Origin: Candidatus Babelota bacterium
GTDB taxonomy: Bacteria > Babelota > Babeliae > Babelales > Babelaceae
Reading direction: 5' to 3'
Assembly (NCBI GenBank): GCA_023379005.1
Contig: JAMCTG010000001.1
Coordinates: 17,521-81,520 of the forward strand
Length of the DNA: 64,000 bases
Part shown: piece by piece, positions 54,616 to 62,039 of the stretch
Layout of the letters: every line of letters starts with the position of its first letter
Numbering within the stretch: the stretch's first letter is position 1
Position numbers and translations under genes: made by a program
The notes under the pieces: model-generated
The model's input: the letters and a program-made list of their open reading frames with translations, nothing else
What the model was told of the DNA's origin: nothing
Database searches by the model: none

Positions 54616-55056
54616 ATGCTAAAAAAATTTTTATTAATTATTACAATTTTATCTTTTCAATTAAATTATTCTATGCAATTTGATGTATCTAATCAAATTC
54701 TGCAGATGACAAAAAAAGTTACAGGATTTATATGTCCTGAAGTTTTAAGTTACTCAGAATTGTCGACTAACCAACTAGATGAAGAAAGTACAAATTTACA
54801 GAATTATATTAATCATGCTGTAAATCAACACAATAAATTAAAAAAATATTTTTTAGGAATTGCCATATTTGGTATTTTAACATTGCCATTAGAATTTATG
54901 TCATGTGATCAAATACCATATTGTAATGGAATATCAAAAATTATTTCTTTTTCATGTGCGCTAGCAACAGCAGTTAGCTCCTGGCAAATATGCCTAATTC
55001 ACTCAAGGATAGCGAAATTGAAAAAAATTCAAAATATAAGCAGTAAAAGACCCTAA
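54616..55056 (+). CDS. Small exported coiled-coil/TM-hairpin protein (array 2)
   Basis: 146 residues: signal peptide (MLKKFLLIITILSFQLNYSM), polar helical region with KVTGFICPEVL, coil (NLQNYINHAVNQHNKLKKY), hydrophobic pair (FLGIAIFGILTLPLEFM and IISFSCALATAVSSWQICLI), short basic coil. The ICPE/WPE/CPQ stretch before the coil recurs in the third and fifth members. Function unknown. Confidence 0.74.
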   Translation: MLKKFLLIITILSFQLNYSMQFDVSNQILQMTKKVTGFICPEVLSYSELSTNQLDEESTNLQNYINHAVNQHNKLKKYFLGIAIFGILTLPLEFMSCDQIPYCNGISKIISFSCALATAVSSWQICLIHSRIAKLKKIQNISSKRP

Positions 55057-55066
55057 GAAAAAACAT

Positions 55067-55507
55067 ATGACAAAAAAAATTTTACTAATCACAACTTTAT
55101 TTGCTTATAATTATAATTATTCGATGCAGCCTCAACCTCAAACAATTTTATCTCACATAGTTCAAGGTGGGGAGAAAATTTATAATATTTTATGGCCTGA
55201 AGATGAAGTTTTTGAAAATTTAACACCAACAGAATTGAATGATAAAATTTCGGAAATTCAAACTAAAACTGAACGAGCAGAAATGCTACAAAAAGATCTG
55301 AAAAATATGATAGGCATATTGGTTTTGTCGCTTTTTTTACCAATTGATAAAATTAAATGCTTGAAGAAAGTTCGATTTCTGGAAGAAGGCCGTCTTGTAC
55401 TTGCCGCTTGTGTTGGATTATGTAGTATGTATTTAGATGATAATCAAAAACAAATGCAATATCAGCTTAGTACTTTAGACTATATAAAACGCAACAAAAA
55501 TAATTGA
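55067..55507 (+). CDS. Small exported coiled-coil/TM-hairpin protein (array 2)
   Basis: 146 residues: signal peptide (MTKKILLITTLFAYNYNYSM), helical region with IYNILWPEDEVFENLTPTEL, coil, hydrophobic segments (MIGILVLSLFLPI and LVLAACVGLCSMYL) and a polar tail. Its order of parts matches the preceding protein. Function unknown. Confidence 0.73.
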   Translation: MTKKILLITTLFAYNYNYSMQPQPQTILSHIVQGGEKIYNILWPEDEVFENLTPTELNDKISEIQTKTERAEMLQKDLKNMIGILVLSLFLPIDKIKCLKKVRFLEEGRLVLAACVGLCSMYLDDNQKQMQYQLSTLDYIKRNKNN

Positions 55508-55517
55508 GGAAAAATAT

Positions 55518-55940
55518 ATGAATAAAAAATTTATACTAATCATCACACTTTTAACTTTTCAATCAAATTATTCAATGCATCAACGATTGATGCCTGCCAC
55601 AATTAAAGAATATGCAAAAATGATCGTTGATAAAATAGTTGATGGAGTATTTGAAGAAGAAATTTCTAAATTAACAGATCAGGAATTAAAGAAGGTAATC
55701 GAGAAATTAAAATTAGAATATGATGAAAATACTTTTATATCTAACTTAAAAAAAGATACGATAGCATGTGCATTTTTTTCGTTAATTGGTTATCTTAGAG
55801 GCGATAACTTTATTATCTATGGACCCGCCGCTTATATGGTATTGACAATGTTAGGGCGAGGGCGTCAAAAATTTTTCATTTCACGAGAATTAATAATAGC
55901 AAATAAAAAATTAAAGAATTTACAATCCCAAAAAAGATAA
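55518..55940 (+). CDS. Small exported coiled-coil/TM-hairpin protein (array 2)
   Basis: 140 residues: signal peptide (MNKKFILIITLLTFQSNYSM), a helical region with LTDQELKKVIEKLKLEYDEN as coil, hydrophobic pair (TIACAFFSLIGYL and IYGPAAYMVLTMLG), and a basic coil (SRELIIANKKLKNLQSQKR). GAGGA precedes the ATG. Function unknown. Confidence 0.73.
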   Translation: MNKKFILIITLLTFQSNYSMHQRLMPATIKEYAKMIVDKIVDGVFEEEISKLTDQELKKVIEKLKLEYDENTFISNLKKDTIACAFFSLIGYLRGDNFIIYGPAAYMVLTMLGRGRQKFFISRELIIANKKLKNLQSQKR

Positions 55941-55942
55941 AG

Positions 55943-56398
55943 ATGATTAAAAAATTTATTCTTATTATTTCATTACTAAATTTTCAAGCTAACTTTTGTA
56001 TGCATCTAAGAACAAAAGAATATGTTTATGAACAAATTACAAAAAAAACAAAACAAATTGTAAATTACGTATGCCCTCAACAAAATTTACCTGAAACTGA
56101 ATTAGCTCAAGAAATTGAAAATTTAAAAGAAGAGATTTATAAACGAGAAAAAATATTTAAAAATTCTTCGAAATACTATGCAGGTATAGGGTCTGCAGTT
56201 CTTTTGACCTATCCTTTAGTTATGCTTGCCGGATATAGCAATTATGATATTCCAAAATTTAATATGTGTCGTAATTTGATAGCTTTTATTACATGTAGCC
56301 CATTATGTTATAAAATTTTTAAAATCGGCAGGCTAGAATATAAATTAAAAAAATTACAAGACCAACAATGGCAAAATGTGCTAAGCAAAGATTCTTGA
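55943..56398 (+). CDS. Small exported coiled-coil/TM-hairpin protein (array 2)
   Basis: 151 residues: signal peptide (MIKKFILIISLLNFQANFCM), helical region with IVNYVCPQQNLPETELAQEI, coil, hydrophobic segments (YAGIGSAVLLTYPLVMLAGY and NLIAFITCSPLCYKIFKIG), terminal coil (RLEYKLKKLQDQQWQN). It is the closest match to the isolated member at 49835. It converges on the rhodanese gene with a 10-nt gap. Function unknown. Confidence 0.74.
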   Translation: MIKKFILIISLLNFQANFCMHLRTKEYVYEQITKKTKQIVNYVCPQQNLPETELAQEIENLKEEIYKREKIFKNSSKYYAGIGSAVLLTYPLVMLAGYSNYDIPKFNMCRNLIAFITCSPLCYKIFKIGRLEYKLKKLQDQQWQNVLSKDS

Positions 56399-56408
56399 TC
56401 TTTTTTTA

Positions 56409-57503
56409 TCACTTTTGAAGATGTATAAAAATCATAACCAGAGACATGGTAGCCATTAAAACATCTTCAAAAATTGTTATATAACTCAGAGGCAATTCGA
56501 ATAATCCACCCATACATGCACAAGTAATCATTTTGCCACTCAAATATCCTGTTATTACTCCAATTAGACTTATAGTCATCAATATGAACGTAAAGATGTT
56601 TGTAGCAAGGGGGTAAATTTGCAAGAAAAATAGAGCAGAAAGAATTAATTCAATAAATGGATATAAATATGCATAAATAATTATTCGCTGTGCAATAATA
56701 TCATATTCACTGAAAAGATGTGCGAATGTTTTTAAGTTAAAAATTTTCAATAATCCAAATACAGCAAAAAAGCTACCCATAAAATCATTTGACCATAGCA
56801 TTGGATTATATCCATAAATAAATTGGCGAATCGTGCTTAATCCTAGCGTTAATAAAAAAGCTATAATTAGTGGAACATATTTCATTAATTCTGGTTGAAC
56901 TGCTTTTTCTTTTTTCATTTCTTCTTTTGGCTTAACTTCTTTTGGTTTGCCTTCACCCTGAGCTCGTCGAAGGGTTGGTTTGCTAATTCTTGGTTTTATT
57001 TTCTTTTGAGCTTCAAATTCAGCTTTTTTTAAAAGTTCTTCTTCTTGAGCTTCAATTGGCATAGGTTCTTTTGGAACAGAAGTTACAGGTTCAACTGTTG
57101 GGGTAGGTGCTGCTTCTGTCGGAACTGCTAATTTATTTTGTAATTCTTTGGTTGAGATTTTTTTTACATTCTCATCTTCTGTTTCTGTTCTTAAATTTAG
57201 TTCATTTAAAAATTCAGCTTTACAAACACCTTCAACTGGCAATCCATGTTGATACCATTCTCGAATTCCACCCTCGTAAGCTTTTACTTTTTCAAATCCT
57301 AACTCATCTAAAATTTGCCATGCCTGCCTGCTTGCAGAACATTGGTAACTTGCACAATAAACTATAATCTCAATATTTCTATCTAATTTTTCTGCATATC
57401 TTTTTAAATTATTCAAAGAAACATTTACAGAACCAGGAATATGACAATCTTCAAAACTTTCTTTGGATAAAACGTTGATTAAAAGAATTTTATTATTCAT
57501 CAA
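56409..57503 (-). CDS. Rhodanese-domain fused to a MauE/DoxX-like membrane domain
   Basis: 364 residues. Residues 1-95 are a rhodanese domain (INVLSKESFEDCHIPGSVNV, active-loop Cys in YCASYQCSAS, and AYEGGIREWYQHGLPVEG). A Pro/Glu/Lys-rich linker of about 110 residues follows, then four or more membrane helices ending ITCACMGGLFELPLSY, like the conserved Cys-Gly segment of MauE-type proteins linked to disulfide or thiol chemistry. In the linker LRRAQGEG is encoded by a dispersed repeat. A sulfur or redox-relay role at the membrane is a reasonable inference. There is no signal peptide, so the rhodanese domain should be cytoplasmic. Confidence 0.82.
   Translation of the reverse strand: MMNNKILLINVLSKESFEDCHIPGSVNVSLNNLKRYAEKLDRNIEIIVYCASYQCSASRQAWQILDELGFEKVKAYEGGIREWYQHGLPVEGVCKAEFLNELNLRTETEDENVKKISTKELQNKLAVPTEAAPTPTVEPVTSVPKEPMPIEAQEEELLKKAEFEAQKKIKPRISKPTLRRAQGEGKPKEVKPKEEMKKEKAVQPELMKYVPLIIAFLLTLGLSTIRQFIYGYNPMLWSNDFMGSFFAVFGLLKIFNLKTFAHLFSEYDIIAQRIIIYAYLYPFIELILSALFFLQIYPLATNIFTFILMTISLIGVITGYLSGKMITCACMGGLFELPLSYITIFEDVLMATMSLVMIFIHLQK
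56950..56974. repeat. Palindromic repeat inside the rhodanese-fusion linker
   Basis: CCTTCACCCTGAGCTCGTCG then AAGGG: a 25-nt imperfect palindrome of much higher GC than the surrounding linker. Read on the minus strand it gives PTLRRAQGEGKP. Similar CCCTTCGACRAGCTCAGGG words are scattered intergenically in many bacterial genomes; here one sits in frame in a gene. Confidence 0.75.
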
Positions 57504-57682
57504 TTCTCCAAGCTTTTTTTATTTTAGATTCCTAAATTTTGACATGCAAAATAAGATATAACTTTTAATTTTATATTTGTTATATCAAAAATTATATCTC
57601 GTTAGACTAAGGAAATTACAAGATTTTGATTACATTTTTATTAATGGAATGTTTGAAAAAATAAAATTCTCATAATAGTCAT

Positions 57683-57900
57683 GGTGAGTGATTTTCGTAG
57701 AAAATCGTAGCGAACCACTGAAGACACCCGGATTCATCACCCACACAAAATTGTGGTAATTCCTGACTTTTGAAAAACCCTTTCGGTACCTCCCGAAAGT
57801 CTGGAAATTACAGTGCCTTCATATTTGAAGGAGATATCACAAACTTTAAAAATGCAAAGTTTTTAAGGCTTTGCACAAGCCCATAATATCTCCAATTTTT
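57683..57900. ncRNA. Candidate structured noncoding RNA/element with terminator-like end
   Basis: The 686-nt gap from 57504 to 58189 has no convincing gene. Its middle folds: GGTGA (57683-57687) with TCACC; CTTTCGG (57780-57786) with CCGAAAG (57793-57799) inside GTAATTCC/GGAAATTAC; CCTTC/GAAGG (57816-57831); and GGAGATAT (57830-57837) with ATATCTCC (57886-57893) around TGCAAAG/CTTTGCA. The last stem is followed by AATTTTTATT, terminator-like on the plus strand. The 5' end includes AGCGAACCACT, a relative of the dispersed repeats. A 23-codon ORF near 58039 is too short to support. Strand plus is favoured by the U-rich end but not certain. Confidence 0.45.
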
Positions 57901-58136
57901 ATTATATTTCAAATACTTTTATCTTAATTTTAGGATAACAAACATAGAAGACCAAAGTCAATATTAGGGCCAAAAATGCAATAGATTAAGCCTAAAATTG
58001 CCGCTTTACAGGGTAAAAGGGGTAAAAATCAGCAAGAATGGGTTATGAAGAAATTATGAAATTGATTGAAGCAAAAGAGCACGAAATAAAAATGGGAAGA
58101 AGTAAGTAATTTTAAAAATTAAATTTTGTCACATGA

Positions 58137-58181
58137 CACTTTTATAATTTTAAGTTAAATTTTCTGAAAATTATAAAAGTG
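58137..58181. promoter_or_regulatory. Perfect 15-bp inverted repeat just upstream of a barrel gene
   Basis: CACTTTTATAATTTT, a 15-nt loop, AAAATTATAAAAGTG, ending 8 nt before the ATG at 58190. In RNA the 3' arm carries the ribosome-binding region, so the hairpin could sequester it; in DNA it could be an operator. A related AT-rich palindrome precedes the phospholipase gene at 60155. Confidence 0.7.
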
Positions 58182-58189
58182 AGCATATA

Positions 58190-59041
58190 ATGAAAAAAAT
58201 TTTTTTTCTAATATTCTTTGTTTGTTTTAATCATATAATTTCAGAAGAAAAAAAAGATTCAGACAATGGAAAATCTGATGACGGATTTAAATTCGTTTTT
58301 CCACTTTATAGCTTCGGTCAAAATATTACTTCTAAAAATGATCTTTATGGATTCGTATCAACCTTAAGTAGAAATGGAAATAGATTAAGCCTAAATAAAA
58401 CATTTGTGGGTTTTTTATACGGAATCTCAGATAGATTTTCAGTTATACCTGCTGTTCAGATCAATAGTTTTAAAATAAATAAAAATAAATCTTCAGGACT
58501 TGGTGATATCGGTGTTCAATTTGAATATGCTTTTTATCAAAAAAATACACCTGAAAAAAGAGATCAGGCAACAATTGTAGCTAATATTACCTTACCAACA
58601 GGATCCGCTAAAAAAAATCCACCATTAGGTTTTGGAAGTCCCAGTTTTTTTCTAGGACTTACCTGGAGACATATAAGCCATCAATGGTATGTTTTTACCT
58701 CATATGGCGCAACACTTACAACACAAAAAAGGCAAACAAAATTTGGTAACGAATATCTGTATGAATTTGGAATTGGTAAAAAAATTGGAAAATTAAAAGG
58801 TGGAGTTGTTTGGTGGCTTTTTGAAATGAATGGCGTCCATTTACAAAGAGATAAAATTTGCGGACAAATTGATCCTAATTCTGGCGGAAATTTTATTTTT
58901 TGGGCTCCAATGTGCTTAAGATTTGATTATGAAAAATTAATCTTACAATTTGGACCCCAATTTCCGGTTTTACAAAAACAAAATGGTCAGCAAAATAAAA
59001 TTATTTACTCATTTGCCTTTTCTTTAATTTGGAAATTTTAA
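58190..59041 (+). CDS. Outer-membrane beta-barrel protein (paralogue 1)
   Basis: 283 residues: signal peptide (MKKIFFLIFFVCFNHIIS), an acidic linker, then alternating amphipathic strands (FVGFLYGISDRFSVIPAVQI, GLGDIGVQFEYAFYQ, PSFFLGLTWRH) ending in FSLIWKF. A terminal Phe after an aromatic strand is the signal for BAM-dependent outer-membrane insertion. The pattern resembles the MetA-pathway/transporter-type barrels (PF13557) with LPTGSAKKNPPLGFGSPSFF. Function unknown; probably a channel. Its paralogue follows. Confidence 0.82.
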   Translation: MKKIFFLIFFVCFNHIISEEKKDSDNGKSDDGFKFVFPLYSFGQNITSKNDLYGFVSTLSRNGNRLSLNKTFVGFLYGISDRFSVIPAVQINSFKINKNKSSGLGDIGVQFEYAFYQKNTPEKRDQATIVANITLPTGSAKKNPPLGFGSPSFFLGLTWRHISHQWYVFTSYGATLTTQKRQTKFGNEYLYEFGIGKKIGKLKGGVVWWLFEMNGVHLQRDKICGQIDPNSGGNFIFWAPMCLRFDYEKLILQFGPQFPVLQKQNGQQNKIIYSFAFSLIWKF

Positions 59042-59058
59042 AAAAATTGAAAAAACTG

Positions 59059-59985
59059 ATGAAACAAAAATTTTTATTCTCGTGCTATTTAAAATATATA
59101 CAAATTATGAAAATCACGTGGCGACCTGTCCGGCGTAGCTTTAGCGTAGCCGGAAGCCTGGGTTTATTATTTTTTCAACTTTTATCTGCAACTGATAATG
59201 CTAATTATATAAAATCTGGAAATCTTGCTCTTCCAGCTTCTCAAATGCCTGGACCTCTTTTTAGCTTTGGCCAAAATATAGTAGATAAAAATGATTTACT
59301 CGGATTTTTTTATGTAAGTCATGAAAAAGGAAAAAATTTAACGGTCAATGATGTATTTGTCAGCTTGTTATATGGCATAACAGAAAACTGTTCAATTTTT
59401 TTTAATGTTCCAATAACAAATCCCAGACAAAATCCACAATTAAATGACGTCCAAGATCTTAATGCGCAAATAGAATATGCTTTTTATAATAAATCTAATT
59501 TTACTGCTCTTAATCAGGCTACAATCGTTGCGCATATTGCTCTTCCAAAAGATAGAATATCAATTAATTCAAAAGGCTTTTTAAACCCAAGTTTTTTTAT
59601 TGGTCTTACTTATTCTCATTTGGCAATAGATTGGTATTATTTTATATCGCCTGGAGCTACATTTAATACTTTAAAAAAAAATACAGGATTAGGTAATGAA
59701 TTCTTTTATCAATTTGGTTTAGGCAGGAATATTGGAAATCCCGGCGGATGGATTCTTACATGGATAATTGAGTTTGATGGAACTTACAGACAGCGCGACA
59801 AAATCAATGGAAAAATTAATCCAAATTCAGGTCATAATGTAATTGCTCTTGGACCTGTTTTATGGCTATCTTCGCAAAGAATAAGTATAGAATTTGGTGC
59901 ACAATTTCCAATTTTACAGCAAATATTTGGCAATCAACCAAAAAGCAGTTATTTAATTGAGTTAGATATAAATTGGAAATTTTAA
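59059..59985 (+). CDS. Outer-membrane beta-barrel protein (paralogue 2) with repeat in its signal region
   Basis: 308 residues matching the preceding barrel strand for strand (FSFGQNIVDKNDLLGFFYV, FVSLLYGITENCSIFFNVPI, INPNSGHN) and ending LDINWKF. The N-terminus is odd: about 50 residues lie before the mature start, including RPVRRSFSVAGSLG, which is encoded by a dispersed palindromic repeat (59121-59160), followed by LLFFQLLSATDN. The repeat has interrupted or lengthened the signal peptide. ATG 59059 is the best start; ATG 59107 (MKITWRPV) is also possible. Confidence 0.78.
   Translation: MKQKFLFSCYLKYIQIMKITWRPVRRSFSVAGSLGLLFFQLLSATDNANYIKSGNLALPASQMPGPLFSFGQNIVDKNDLLGFFYVSHEKGKNLTVNDVFVSLLYGITENCSIFFNVPITNPRQNPQLNDVQDLNAQIEYAFYNKSNFTALNQATIVAHIALPKDRISINSKGFLNPSFFIGLTYSHLAIDWYYFISPGATFNTLKKNTGLGNEFFYQFGLGRNIGNPGGWILTWIIEFDGTYRQRDKINGKINPNSGHNVIALGPVLWLSSQRISIEFGAQFPILQQIFGNQPKSSYLIELDINWKF
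59121..59160. repeat. Palindromic repeat inserted in the signal-peptide region of a barrel gene
   Basis: GCGACCTGTCCGGCGTAGC followed by TTTAGCGTAGCCGGAAGCCT. The portion CCTGTCCG-CG-AGCTTTAGCG is the inverted form of the element within the gene at 38.83 kb. It has much higher GC than the flanks. Confidence 0.8.
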
Positions 59986-60083
59986 CCCTTCGATACACCA
60001 GTCATTTTAAAAAAAATGTCGGGCACTCAGGGTGATTTGTAAAATAATTAACTGAGTCAAATAACCGTAGGGTGTATCGAGGG
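59986..60083. repeat. Dispersed inverted-repeat element
   Basis: A 98-nt element starting directly after the barrel gene's stop: ends CCCTTCGATACACC (59986-59999) and GGTGTATCGAGGG (60071-60083), with ATTTTAAAAAAAATG and CACTCAGGGTGA inside. The first 45 nt or so recur at 61778. Confidence 0.8.
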
Positions 60084-60120
60084 ATAAACTCTTGTGTTCA
60101 CAACATAAAATTTTTTAAAA

Positions 60121-60148
60121 CTTTTTATGAATATATATTTATAAAAAG
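60121..60148. promoter_or_regulatory. AT-rich palindrome upstream of the first phospholipase gene
   Basis: CTTTTTATGAATATATATTT then ATAAAAAG: an 8-bp outer stem around a palindromic core, with ATG 60155 seven nt downstream. Position and composition parallel the perfect inverted repeat before the barrel gene at 58190. Confidence 0.5.
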
Positions 60149-60154
60149 AGTGTT

Positions 60155-61801
60155 ATGAAAAAATTTTTTTTAATCATTTTTTTAAGTACTTTAGTTAACT
60201 GTCAAGTTAATCAAGAACAACCTAAGAGTTTTTTTGAAAAAGCAAAAACAAAAGTTTCCGATCTTTATTCAGCTACCAAAGAAGCAATTTCTGCAAGACT
60301 TGTAAGACCAGTCAGCGAAAGAGTTGTTCAAAAAGTTGTCAATGAGGTTAATGCTCAATCAAAAAAGGTTTTAGAAAAATTTAAAAGTTCTGCAATAGCA
60401 TTAAGACAGGTAATCTTAAAACAAGAAAAACCTTTTGATATTGCTGCAACTGCAAGAACTGGTTCTGCAATTTCAGAAAATGAAAAAATATTTTTAAAAA
60501 ATCGTTCCGAAGTTGTAAAAAGGGCTCTTGAAAAATTAGAAATTAAAGCTGCGCGAATTCCTAAGATAGCCGTATGCGCAAGTGGCGGTGGAGTTAGGGC
60601 CTCTGTTGGATTTTTAGGATTTTTAGTCGGGCTTGAAAAAAATAATATTTTAGACACAACAACTTATATTAGTGCTCTTTCTGGTTCTACATGGACATTA
60701 GCTCCTTGGCTAATACAAGGAAGTTCGTTAAATGATTTTAAAAAATATTTAAAAGATCGTGTTGCAAAAGGCATGGGTCCAATTGCAAAAGGCATACAAA
60801 TACAAAAGTTTATCAGAGCACTATTAACTAAAGTTCTTTTTCTACAATCAATTACCACAGTAGATATTTATGGCGGATTACTGGCTAACTTTTTATTACA
60901 AAGTTTTGACCCAGAAAGACACAAAGTTCATTTTTCATCTTTGATTCCTAAACTTTTAAAAGGCTCAATTCCGATGCCTATCTGCACGGCAGTTATGACA
61001 GGATTATCACGTTATGAATGGTTTGAATTCAATCCATTTGAAGTTGGCTCATCATTTTTAAATACTTATATTCCAAGTTGGTCTTTTGGCCGGGAATTTG
61101 CAAATGGCAAATCAACAGATTTTGCACCTGAACAAAGTCTTGGATATTTGCTTGGAATATTTGGATCGGCTTTTGAAGTTAACTTGCAAGATTTAATTAG
61201 ATTAGAAGAAGAAGCTATAAAAGAAGAATCCAGAATTTTATACGAAATAATGAACACATTAGAAAAAACAATGGTCGGTGAAGTCCGTTTATGGCCAGCT
61301 TCCGTTTATAATTTTTCTTATAAACTAAATGGCAGTCCTTTGAAAAATAAAAAAAATATTTCTTTAATCGATGCAGGAATAGATTTTAATTTACCGATAC
61401 CTCCATTATTAGAAAGAGATTTGGATCTTATAATTATTTTTGATGCTAGCAGACCTCATTTAACAGAATTTACCAGAACAATTGAAATTTTAAAAAAGAG
61501 AGGACATAAATTCCCACAAATAAATTCAAAAAAACTTTCAGACAAACGCATAACTGTATTTGAAAACAATGTTGGTCCTATAATCATTTATATGCCTTTG
61601 TATAATGAAAATGGTGAATATTTAAATGGTTATGATTGGCGCAAAGAAAAACATGGCCAAACAAGTAACTTTAAGTATACAAATGAAGAGTTTGAAAAAA
61701 TGGCAGGCCTTTCAGAATTTAATGTTGAAAAAAGTTCACAAGTAATAATAGATACGATTAGAAAAATTTCTGAAAATCCTTCGATACACCCATCATTTTA
61801 A
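60155..61801 (+). CDS. Exported cPLA2/phospholipase B-type lipase (paralogue 1)
   Basis: 548 residues: signal peptide (MKKFFLIIFLSTLVNC, Cys16), a helical linker to about residue 130, then a catalytic domain of the eukaryotic cytosolic-PLA2/fungal phospholipase B type. Signatures: AVCASGGGVRAS (oxyanion GGG 144-146, Arg148), ISALSGSTWTLAPW (nucleophile Ser176), YEWFEFNPFEVGSSF, and SLIDAGIDFNLPIPPLLERD with Asp406 then LIIIFDAS. These are the Ser/Asp dyad and flanking blocks of PF01735. Expected to hydrolyse phospholipid acyl esters. The last five codons and the stop come from a dispersed repeat. Confidence 0.88.
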   Translation: MKKFFLIIFLSTLVNCQVNQEQPKSFFEKAKTKVSDLYSATKEAISARLVRPVSERVVQKVVNEVNAQSKKVLEKFKSSAIALRQVILKQEKPFDIAATARTGSAISENEKIFLKNRSEVVKRALEKLEIKAARIPKIAVCASGGGVRASVGFLGFLVGLEKNNILDTTTYISALSGSTWTLAPWLIQGSSLNDFKKYLKDRVAKGMGPIAKGIQIQKFIRALLTKVLFLQSITTVDIYGGLLANFLLQSFDPERHKVHFSSLIPKLLKGSIPMPICTAVMTGLSRYEWFEFNPFEVGSSFLNTYIPSWSFGREFANGKSTDFAPEQSLGYLLGIFGSAFEVNLQDLIRLEEEAIKEESRILYEIMNTLEKTMVGEVRLWPASVYNFSYKLNGSPLKNKKNISLIDAGIDFNLPIPPLLERDLDLIIIFDASRPHLTEFTRTIEILKKRGHKFPQINSKKLSDKRITVFENNVGPIIIYMPLYNENGEYLNGYDWRKEKHGQTSNFKYTNEEFEKMAGLSEFNVEKSSQVIIDTIRKISENPSIHPSF

Positions 61802-61926
61802 AAAAAATGCCGGGCACCCAGGATGCCCTTCGATACAAAATTGCTTACGCAATTTCACTCAGGATGATTATTATTAATCATCTCGAGTGTTCCGAAATAT
61901 TATTGAGGAATGTATTGAGAGATGTA
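61778..61926. repeat. Dispersed composite repeat overlapping a phospholipase gene end
   Basis: Begins CCTTCGATACACCCATCATT (copy of 59986) and supplies the last codons (SIHPSF) and TAA of the upstream gene. It continues with CCTTCGATACAAAATTGC, TCACTCAGGATGA, ATCTCGAGTG and TGTATTGAGAGATG, matching the elements at 49.68 and 48.77 kb. The rest of the 61802-62039 gap holds nothing else I recognise. Confidence 0.8.
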
Positions 61927-62039
61927 GCGAACCCATTGACTATAAAAGTAGTTGCTGTACAATACTTTTTTACAAGCAACCTTCTTTAAATTTTTTTCTG
62001 ACCCAAATTTGAAAATTATAACTTCAAGTTTGGAATACT

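Noticed and set aside
57100..57370. Forward ORF opposite the rhodanese gene.
   Set aside because: Shadow of the real minus-strand gene; Leu-rich composition mirrors the coding strand.
57950..58110. Short ORF MGYEEIMKLIEAKEHEIKMG near 58039.
   Set aside because: Only 23 codons, no clear Shine-Dalgarno and no recognisable homology; possibly a remnant but not supportable.
48771..61926. CRISPR array as explanation for the recurring CCTTCGATACA/CTTCGCTAAAGC repeats.
   Set aside because: Copies are dispersed, differ in length and orientation, have no regular spacers, and no cas gene is present.
61807..61989. 60-codon plus-strand ORF between the phospholipase genes.
   Set aside because: It is composed of the dispersed repeat and has no independent support.
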